A stretch of DNA of 64,000 bases, from contig NZ_OY726398.1 of assembly GCF_963378105.1 (NCBI RefSeq), positions 186,001 through 250,000 on the forward strand. The letters are read 5' to 3'. The DNA is from Mycolicibacter sp. MU0102. GTDB lineage: Bacteria > Actinomycetota > Actinomycetes > Mycobacteriales > Mycobacteriaceae. Positions 58,402 to 64,000 of this stretch are shown here, in pieces. The notes beneath the pieces are model-generated. The model was given only the letters and a program-made list of their open reading frames with translations. It made no database searches and was not told the DNA's origin. The position numbers and the translations under genes were made by a program. Within the stretch, counting starts at the first letter, position 1. Each line of letters starts with the position of its first letter.

Positions 58402-58899
58402 GTGAATCCCCACGTGAGTTCCGCGAGCAACTTGACCCCGTCGTCGCTGCGGGAGGCCTTCGGGCATATCCCGTCCGGAGTCGTGGCGGTGGCAGCCGAG
58501 ATCGATGGCGTTCGGGTCGGCCTGGCGGCCAGCACCTTCGTGCCGGTCTCGTTGGAGCCGCCGTTGGTGTCCTTCTGTGTGCAGAACACCTCGGAGACGT
58601 GGCCAAAGCTCAAGGACTCGCCCCGGCTGGGCATCAGCGTGCTCGGCGAGGCGCACGACGTCGCGGCGCGCACCCTCGCGGCCAAGACCGGTGATCGGTT
58701 CGCCGGGCTGGAGACGGTGACCAACGACGGCGCGGTGTTCATCAAGGGCACCGGCGTATGGCTAGGCAGCTCGATCGAGCAGCTGGTGCCCGCCGGAGAC
58801 CACACCATCGTGGTGCTGCGGGTCTGTGAATTGACCGTCGATCCCGAGATCACACCGATCGTGTTCCACCGCAGCGGTTTTCGCCGCCTCGGTGGCTAA
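58402..58899 (+). CDS. Flavin reductase-domain protein (Rv0245-like)
   Basis: The protein has about 165 residues. GTG 58402 and GTG 58414 are both possible starts; Rv0245 is of similar length. It has the flavin-reductase-like split-barrel fold: LREAFGHIPSGVVAVAAE near the start, GLAASTFVPVSLEPPLVSFCVQ near residue 45, SPRLGISVLGEAH, and HTIVVLRVCELTV near the end. Such proteins reduce FMN or FAD with NAD(P)H for a partner oxygenase, or bind flavin themselves. It is divergent from fadE5, as in M. tuberculosis. No partner oxygenase lies next to it. Confidence 0.84.
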   Translation: MNPHVSSASNLTPSSLREAFGHIPSGVVAVAAEIDGVRVGLAASTFVPVSLEPPLVSFCVQNTSETWPKLKDSPRLGISVLGEAHDVAARTLAAKTGDRFAGLETVTNDGAVFIKGTGVWLGSSIEQLVPAGDHTIVVLRVCELTVDPEITPIVFHRSGFRRLGG

Positions 58900-58963
58900 G
58901 ATCGGCATCGCGGTGGGCGTTCCAGGGGTGCGATAACCCCCGCCGATGTGTTGCTATGGGCAG

Positions 58964-59833
58964 ATGGCGCCCCTGCGTAGCGACCCCGTGCAGTTGAGGA
59001 CCACCGCCGAGACGCTGGTGGCCGACGCCGCCGCCTTCGTCCGGCGTCGACGCGCCGAGGTGTTCGGCGCCGAAGGGGTCGAATCGTCCTCCGGCCTGGT
59101 CCAGACGAAAAGCAGCCCGACCGATCCGGTGACCGTGGTCGACACCGAGACCGAGAGCTTCATCCGAGATCGGCTGAGCCGGCTGCGGCCCGGTGATGCG
59201 GTGCTAGGCGAGGAAGGCGGAGGGTCTGGCGACGTCTCCGGTGCTGAACCGGGGGTCGTCACCTGGGTGGTCGACCCGATCGACGGCACGGTGAACTTCA
59301 TGTACGACGTGCCGGCCTACGCGGTTTCGGTGGCAGCACAGATCGGCGGGGTCTCGGTGGCCGGCGCGGTCGCCGACGTCGTTGGTGGCCGGATCTATTC
59401 TGCCGGTGCCGGATTGGGCGCACGGGTCGCCGATAGCCACGGCACGGCCGGGCTGCGCTGCGCCGACGTGAGCGAGCTGTCGCTGGCGCTGTTGGGTACC
59501 GGGTTCGGCTATTCGCCGCGGCGCCGGGCCGCCCAGGCGGCGTTGCTTGCCCGGCTGCTGCCAGAAGTGCGCGATGTACGCCGGATCGGATCGGCCGCGC
59601 TGGATCTGTGCATGGTTGCTGCCGGGCGGCTGGACGCGTACTACGAGCATGGGATCAAGCCGTGGGACTACGCGGCCGGAGCGCTGATCGCGGTCGAGGC
59701 TGGGGCGCGGGTGGTGCTGCCCGGACCGGAGATCGACAGCGGCGAGGTGTGCGTCGCCGCCGCACCCGGAGTCGCCGATGCGTTGATCGCAATGCTGCAG
59801 CGTGAAGGTGGTTTGGCCGCTATTCCGCAGTAG
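58964..59833 (+). CDS. suhB: Inositol-1-monophosphatase SuhB-like
   Basis: The protein has 289 residues from ATG 58964, very close to the length of mycobacterial SuhB. It removes phosphate from myo-inositol-1-phosphate, feeding phosphatidylinositol, PIMs and mycothiol. The metal-binding motifs are clear: SSPTDPVTVVDTETE near residue 50, LGEEGGG near 78, WVVDPIDGTVNFMYDVPAYAVS near 100, and GIKPWDYAAGALIAVEAGARV near 235 (WD-x-A-G motif). In M. tuberculosis suhB (Rv2701c) is in another region; here it stands between the Rv0245-like gene and an aldo-keto reductase. Whether it is the only copy cannot be seen. A weak hairpin (arms GCGAAG/CTTCGC, 59842-59872) follows. Confidence 0.86.
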   Translation: MAPLRSDPVQLRTTAETLVADAAAFVRRRRAEVFGAEGVESSSGLVQTKSSPTDPVTVVDTETESFIRDRLSRLRPGDAVLGEEGGGSGDVSGAEPGVVTWVVDPIDGTVNFMYDVPAYAVSVAAQIGGVSVAGAVADVVGGRIYSAGAGLGARVADSHGTAGLRCADVSELSLALLGTGFGYSPRRRAAQAALLARLLPEVRDVRRIGSAALDLCMVAAGRLDAYYEHGIKPWDYAAGALIAVEAGARVVLPGPEIDSGEVCVAAAPGVADALIAMLQREGGLAAIPQ

Positions 59834-60003
59834 CGGGTCATGCGAAGAGACTTGTGAGCGAGTTCACTTCGCGGCCCGTTTATTGCCTATCACTTGTTGA
59901 CCACCATTCGGGCGCGTCGGTAGAACGGGACGTGCAGAAGCGCTTGAGCTTCCGTGGCCGCAGCGGCGCGGCAATCGCCAGATAGACGAAAATTGGCTAT
60001 TAG

Positions 60004-60021
60004 CAGCTGGTTTCCCAGCTG
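60004..60021. promoter_or_regulatory. Inverted repeat before the aldo-keto reductase gene
   Basis: CAGCTGG-TTTC-CCAGCTG has perfect 7-bp arms and lies 50 bp before the aldo-keto reductase ATG. The 237-bp gap from 59834 to 60070 holds no other clear gene and is more AT-rich than its neighbours. The repeat could be an operator or an RNA hairpin. Confidence 0.4.
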
Positions 60022-60070
60022 ATCGACACGTAACTGATGATGGCAACGTAACGGAGTGTGGGTCGAAGAG

Positions 60071-60940
60071 ATGACGATTTCATTCGAGTTGGAATCCGCC
60101 GCAGATACTTCCATGTCGATTCCCCAGGTGGCCCTCAATGACGAGGTGGCCATGCCCGTGCTGGGTCTGGGAGTCGCCAAATTGTCCGACGAACAGACGC
60201 AGGCATCGGTGCTGGCAGCCCTGCAAAGCGGCTGCCGGCTCATCGACACCGCCGCGTCCTACGGCAACGAAGCCGTCGTGGGACGGGCGATCGAGGCATC
60301 CGGTGTGCCGCGTTCGGAGTTGTTCGTCAGCACCAAGTTGGGCACATCCAATCAGGGCTACTCGGCTGCCAAACAGGCCTGCGAACGCAGCCTGGAGCAG
60401 CTCGGTCTGGACTACATCGACATGTACCTCATCCATTGGCCCGCACCGCAACTGGGCAGATACGTGGAGAGCTTCCAAGCAATGATCGAGGCCCGCGACG
60501 CCGGCCTGGTGCAGTCGGTCGGGGTATGCAACTTCACCGAGGAACACCTGACCGAGGTGATAGACGAGACCGGCGTGACCCCGGCGATCAACCAGATCGA
60601 ACTACATCCGCGGCTCAACCAGGCCGAACTCCGTGACGCCAACGCCAACCGGGAAATCGTCACCCAGTCCTACAGTCCGCTGGGCGTGGGACGCCTGCTC
60701 GATGACCCCGCCGTGACGGCACTGGCGAGCGCCCATGGGCGAACGCCGGCGCAGATCTTGATCCGGTGGAACCTGCAGTGCGGCAACGCCGTGATCTCAC
60801 GTTCCGGGAATCCAGAGCGGGTTGCGGCGAACCTGGACGTGTTCGAGTTCGAGCTGTCCGAGGCCGACATGGCTACCCTGGACAGCCTGCACGACGGCAC
60901 CCGGGTGTTACACGACCCGATGACGTTCTTGGGGACTTAG
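60071..60940 (+). CDS. Aldo-keto reductase (Rv2971-like)
   Basis: The protein has 289 residues from ATG 60071. The AKR tetrad is visible: Asp in RLIDTAASY near residue 64, Tyr in SYGNEAVVG near 69, Lys in FVSTKLGTS near 95, His in YLIHWPAP near 128. The NADPH-binding end (QILIRWNLQCGNAVISRSGNPERV) is typical. It reduces aldehydes or ketones, possibly toxic dicarbonyls. It resembles Rv2971, which in M. tuberculosis lies elsewhere, so like suhB it is out of place relative to that genome. It ends 3 bp before the convergent sdhB end. A start at ATG 60113 is possible and would keep all motifs. Confidence 0.87.
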   Translation: MTISFELESAADTSMSIPQVALNDEVAMPVLGLGVAKLSDEQTQASVLAALQSGCRLIDTAASYGNEAVVGRAIEASGVPRSELFVSTKLGTSNQGYSAAKQACERSLEQLGLDYIDMYLIHWPAPQLGRYVESFQAMIEARDAGLVQSVGVCNFTEEHLTEVIDETGVTPAINQIELHPRLNQAELRDANANREIVTQSYSPLGVGRLLDDPAVTALASAHGRTPAQILIRWNLQCGNAVISRSGNPERVAANLDVFEFELSEADMATLDSLHDGTRVLHDPMTFLGT

Positions 60941-60942
60941 CG

Positions 60943-61698
60943 TCAGTCGGGCTTGCGGCGGAAGATCTTTCGACCGAGCCAGACGACGGGGTCATAGCGG
61001 TTCCCGACCACCCGTTCCTTCATCGGGATGATTGCGTTGTCGGTGATCGTGATGTGCTCGGGGCAGACCTCGGTGCAGCACTTGGTGATGTTGCACAGTC
61101 CGAGACCGGCGTCGTCTTGGGCGAAGTCACGCCGGTCGGCGGCGTCCAGCGGGTGCATGTCCAACTCCGCGAGCCGGATGAACATCCGCGGGCCGGAGAA
61201 CCGTGGCTTGTTCTCCTCGTGGTCCCGGATGACGTGGCAGACGTTCTGGCACAGGAAGCATTCGATGCACTTGCGGAACTCCTGGGAGCGCTCCACGTCG
61301 ACCTGCTGCATCCGATACTCGCCGGGCTTGAGATCCGCGGGCGGCTTGAAAGCCGGCATCTCGCGGGCCTTCTCGTAGTTGAACGAGACATCGGTGACCA
61401 GGTCGCGAACCACCGGGAAGGTCCGCACCGGGGTCACGGTGATCGTTTCGGCCGGGTCGAACATCGACATCCGCGTCATACACATCAGTCGCGGGAACCC
61501 GTTGATCTCCGCCGAACACGATCCGCACTTGCCGGCCTTGCAGTTCCAGCGCACCGCCAGATCCGGGGTCTGGGTGGCCTGCAGGCGATGGATGACGTCG
61601 AGCACCACCTCGCCCTCGTTGACCTCGACCTCGAAATCTTCAAGTCCACCGCCGTCAACGTCACCACGCCAGACTCGCAGGTGGGCGTTGTGTGTCAT
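60943..61698 (-). CDS. sdhB: Succinate dehydrogenase iron-sulfur subunit (Sdh1 type, Rv0247c-like)
   Basis: The protein has 251 residues. Electrons pass from FAD through its clusters to menaquinone. The 2Fe-2S ligands are Cys53, 58, 61 and 73 (WNCKAGKCGSC and RLMC). The C-terminal 4Fe-4S and 3Fe-4S ligands are in KCIECFLCQNVCHV near residue 145 and CNITKCCTEVCPEH near 210. Its ATG overlaps the sdhA stop (TAATG), so the two are translationally coupled. The operon order is anchor, flavoprotein, iron-sulfur protein, as in Rv0249c-Rv0247c, the mycobacterial Sdh1. Confidence 0.92.
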   Translation of the reverse strand: MTHNAHLRVWRGDVDGGGLEDFEVEVNEGEVVLDVIHRLQATQTPDLAVRWNCKAGKCGSCSAEINGFPRLMCMTRMSMFDPAETITVTPVRTFPVVRDLVTDVSFNYEKAREMPAFKPPADLKPGEYRMQQVDVERSQEFRKCIECFLCQNVCHVIRDHEENKPRFSGPRMFIRLAELDMHPLDAADRRDFAQDDAGLGLCNITKCCTEVCPEHITITDNAIIPMKERVVGNRYDPVVWLGRKIFRRKPD

Positions 61699-63617
61699 TA
61701 CGCTCTCCGTCCCGGATGTTGCGCCAGCTCTTGGTCGGTGTAGTACTTCTCCAGTTCGGAGATCTCGAACAGCTCCAGCAGGTCCTCGCGCATCCCGGTC
61801 TGGGGCTCCGGGGTGATCGTGATGTCGGGAACCGCGCTACTGTCCGCGACTCGGCAGACCAGCAGGGTCTTGCGCCAGTTGGAGTCCATCCCGGGGTGAT
61901 CGTCGCGGGTGTGCCCGCCGCGGCTCTCGGTGCGTTGCAGCGCTGCTTTGGCCACGCACTCGCTGACCAGCAGCATGTTGCGCAGGTCGACGGCCAGATG
62001 CCAGCCCGGGTTGTAGTGCCGTCCGCCTTCGACGGTGACCGCTGCGAACCGAGCCTTGAATTCCTCAAGGCGGACCAGGGCCTGCTCCAGCTCGCCGGCA
62101 TTGCGGATGATGCCGACCAGGTCGTTCATCGACTGTTGCAGCTCGGAGTGCAGGGTGTAGGGGTTCTCCGGTGTGCCGCCGCCGGCTGGACCGTGGAAAG
62201 GCGCCAATGCCAGCTCGGCTGCGGCCTCCAGCGCTGCCGGTGTCACCGCCGGTCGAGTGTTCAGACCCTGCACGTACTGCGCCGCGCCCAAACCGGCGCG
62301 ACGGCCGAACACCAGCAGGTCCGACAGGGAGTTGCCGCCCAGCCGGTTGGAACCGTGCATCCCGCCGGAGCATTCGCCGGCGGCGAATAGTCCGGGCACC
62401 GCCGCCGCGCCGGTGTCCGGGTCGACTTCGATACCGCCCATCACGTAGTGGCAGGTGGGGCCGACTTCCATTGCGTCCTTGGTGATGTCGACCTCGGCGA
62501 GCTGCATGAACTGGTGGTACATCGACGGCAGCCGGCGCTTGATCTCCTCGGGAGTCAGCCGAGAGGCGATGTCAAGGAACACCCCGCCGTGCGGCGACCC
62601 GCGTCCGGCCTTGACCTCGGAGTTGATGGCGCGGGCCACCTCGTCACGGGGCAGCAGGTCCGGGGTGCGGCGGGCCGAGTCGTTGTCCTTGAGCCACTGA
62701 TCGGCCTCTTGCTCGGTCTCGGCGTACTGACCCTTGAACACCGGCGGGATGTACTCGAACATGAACCGGGTTCCGTCGGAGTTCTTGAGCACCCCACCGT
62801 CGCCGCGGACGCCCTCGGTGACCAGAATCCCCTTCACGCTGGGCGGCCAGACCATCCCGGTCGGGTGGAACTGGACGAACTCCATGTTGATCAGCGTGGC
62901 GCCGGCTCGCAGCGCCAGCGCGTGGCCGTCGCCGGTGTACTCCCAGGAGTTCGACGTCACCTTGAACGATTTGCCGATGCCGCCGGTGGCCAGCACCACT
63001 GCCGGCGCCTCGAACAGCACGAAGTTGCCGCCTTCACGCCAGTAGCCGAATGCGCCCGAAATAGCACCGGTCTCTTCGTCTTTGAGCAGTTCGGTGATCG
63101 TGCACTCGTGGAAGATCTTGATCCGGGCCTCGTAGTCGCCGAACTCCGCGAAGTCGTCCTGCTGCAGAGAGACCACTTTCTGCTGCATGGTGCGGATCAA
63201 CTCCAGGCCGGTGCGGTCACCGACGTGGGCCAACCGCGGATAGGTGTGGCCGCCGAAGTTGCGCTGGTTGATCTTTCCGTCGGGGGTGCGGTCGAACAGC
63301 GCACCGTAGGTCTCCAGTTCCCAGACCCGCTCGGGTGCTTCCCGGGCATGCAACTCGGCCATCCGCCAGTTGTTGAGGAACTTCCCGCCGCGCATGGTGT
63401 CGCGGAAGTGCACCTGCCAGTTGTCCTTGGAGTTGACGTTGCCCATCGACGCCGCGCAACCGCCCTCGGCCATCACGGTGTGTGCCTTGCCGAACAGCGA
63501 CTTACACACCACCGCAACGCTCAGGCCCTGCTCGCGGGCTTCGATGACCGCGCGCAGGCCAGCGCCCCCGGCACCGATCACGACCACGTCGTAGGAGTGC
63601 CGTTCGACTTCAACCAT
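61698..63617 (-). CDS. sdhA: Succinate dehydrogenase flavoprotein subunit (Sdh1 type, Rv0248c-like)
   Basis: The 639-residue FAD protein oxidises succinate to fumarate. The FAD-binding dinucleotide fold is YDVVVIGAGGAGLRAVIEA near residue 10. The His that carries covalent FAD is probably in MAEGGCAASMGN near 50 or the adjacent block. NFGGHTYPRLAHVGDRTG near 130, QFHPTGMVWP near 255, HYVMGGIEVD near 390 and GSNRLGGNSLSDLLVFG near 425 are substrate and flavin contacts. It starts at ATG 63617, 34 bp after the anchor gene. Succinate from GabD1 or propionyl-CoA routes would enter respiration here. Confidence 0.93.
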   Translation of the reverse strand: MVEVERHSYDVVVIGAGGAGLRAVIEAREQGLSVAVVCKSLFGKAHTVMAEGGCAASMGNVNSKDNWQVHFRDTMRGGKFLNNWRMAELHAREAPERVWELETYGALFDRTPDGKINQRNFGGHTYPRLAHVGDRTGLELIRTMQQKVVSLQQDDFAEFGDYEARIKIFHECTITELLKDEETGAISGAFGYWREGGNFVLFEAPAVVLATGGIGKSFKVTSNSWEYTGDGHALALRAGATLINMEFVQFHPTGMVWPPSVKGILVTEGVRGDGGVLKNSDGTRFMFEYIPPVFKGQYAETEQEADQWLKDNDSARRTPDLLPRDEVARAINSEVKAGRGSPHGGVFLDIASRLTPEEIKRRLPSMYHQFMQLAEVDITKDAMEVGPTCHYVMGGIEVDPDTGAAAVPGLFAAGECSGGMHGSNRLGGNSLSDLLVFGRRAGLGAAQYVQGLNTRPAVTPAALEAAAELALAPFHGPAGGGTPENPYTLHSELQQSMNDLVGIIRNAGELEQALVRLEEFKARFAAVTVEGGRHYNPGWHLAVDLRNMLLVSECVAKAALQRTESRGGHTRDDHPGMDSNWRKTLLVCRVADSSAVPDITITPEPQTGMREDLLELFEISELEKYYTDQELAQHPGRRA

Positions 63618-63651
63618 GAATTCTCGCTAACCCTTCGTGTGATCGCGGCAC

Positions 63652-64000
63652 TTAGCCGACGAACCGGAAATCGGTGATGACGCCGCTGGACACCAGGGCG
63701 ATGTAGAGGTCGGTAAACGCCAGCGTGCCCAGGGTGATCCAGGCGAACTGCTGGTGACGGCCGTTGAACCAGCTGATCTTCGTCCAGAACCAGTAGCGGA
63801 CCGGGTGTTTGGAGAAGTGGTTGAGGCGACCGCCGAACACGTGCCGGCACGAGTGGCAGCCGCCGGTATAGGCCCAGAGCATCGCCACGTTGGTGAACAA
63901 CACGATGTTGCCCACGCCGAACCCGAATCCGCCAGGCCCGTCATCGGAGTGCAGCGCGGCGATCGCGTCATAGGTATTGAGCGCGGCCAGCGCGAACGCG
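63652..64000 (-). CDS. Succinate dehydrogenase membrane anchor (Rv0249c-like), partial
   Basis: The frame is open from the right edge to the stop at 63652-63654, giving 115 residues of the C-terminal part. Two hydrophobic segments are visible: GNIVLFTNVAMLWAYTGGCH and FAWITLGTLAFTDLYIALVSS. The His in GGCHSCRHVFGGRLNHF is a candidate haem or quinone-site residue. The fusion-type anchor of Sdh1 (about 270 residues in Rv0249c) carries the quinone site and anchors SdhA/SdhB to the membrane. It is the first gene of the operon as far as can be seen; its N-terminal half is outside the window. Confidence 0.87.
   Translation of the reverse strand, partial: AFALAALNTYDAIAALHSDDGPGGFGFGVGNIVLFTNVAMLWAYTGGCHSCRHVFGGRLNHFSKHPVRYWFWTKISWFNGRHQQFAWITLGTLAFTDLYIALVSSGVITDFRFVG

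Noticed and set aside
1..64000. tRNA, rRNA, insertion sequences, integrases, phage genes or toxin-antitoxin pairs
   Set aside because: I looked for characteristic proteins and terminal repeats and saw none. The accessory genes at 31-39 kb carry no recognisable mobility gene.

Overview
The window is mycobacterial chromosome: high-GC DNA, mostly GTG/ATG starts behind GGAGG-type ribosome sites, PGRS glycine-rich proteins, a PE-PPE-domain hydrolase, the arabinan glycosyltransferase AftD, and many acyl-CoA dehydrogenases. From memory, the second half follows the gene order of M. tuberculosis Rv0223c to Rv0249c, and the stretch at 8.6-13.8 kb follows Rv1425-Rv1428c. A non-tuberculous, perhaps M. 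terrae-complex-like species is my inference; no rRNA or tRNA gene is present to confirm it.

Layout. 0-3.2 kb: two head-to-head PGRS proteins that carry a signal peptide instead of a PE domain. 3.2-8.5 kb: acyl-CoA catabolism (a lone FadE opposite a mesaconyl-CoA-hydratase-like MaoC protein, then an esterase and a two-subunit FadE operon). 8.6-13.8 kb: lipid-ester block (LipO-like esterase, wax ester/diacylglycerol acyltransferase, FadD12, lysophospholipid-type acyltransferase) with a KstR-type box. 13.8-20.5 kb: arylamine N-acetyltransferase, secreted serine protease, a FadE5 paralogue, an amidohydrolase, and a deletion/duplication scar holding a truncated AurF-like diiron oxygenase. 20.6-31.1 kb: aldehyde dehydrogenase with a second KstR-type box, then the Rv0224c-Rv0228 envelope locus interrupted by an amidase, a DCC protein and a PhzF protein. 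31-39 kb: accessory region with two copies of an MpaB-type oxygenase each facing a TetR gene, a phosphotriesterase-like lactonase, and a MarR-controlled flavin operon (luciferase-like enzyme, FMN reductase, WrbA). 39-47.6 kb: GabD1, a Pro/Trp-rich membrane protein, AftD with a 57-residue partner gene, a 57-bp tandem repeat, and LpqI. 47.7-60 kb: a TetR gene, a PE-PPE hydrolase with its own TetR, HtdX-FabG4 opposite FadA2, DJ-1/GlxA genes, FadE5, a flavin reductase, SuhB and an aldo-keto reductase. 61-64 kb: the Sdh1-type succinate dehydrogenase operon, running off the right edge.

How the parts fit. The main theme is use of fatty acids and sterol-type acyl chains. The most notable regulatory signal is a 14-bp palindrome (WTACT-N4-AGTAW) found before the TetR gene at 47.7 kb, twice between fabG4 and fadA2, and twice before fadE5. 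This suggests one local repressor controlling the beta-oxidation genes around it. Two near-identical KstR-type boxes, and dyads in front of the other TetR/MarR genes, point to further separately controlled catabolic modules.
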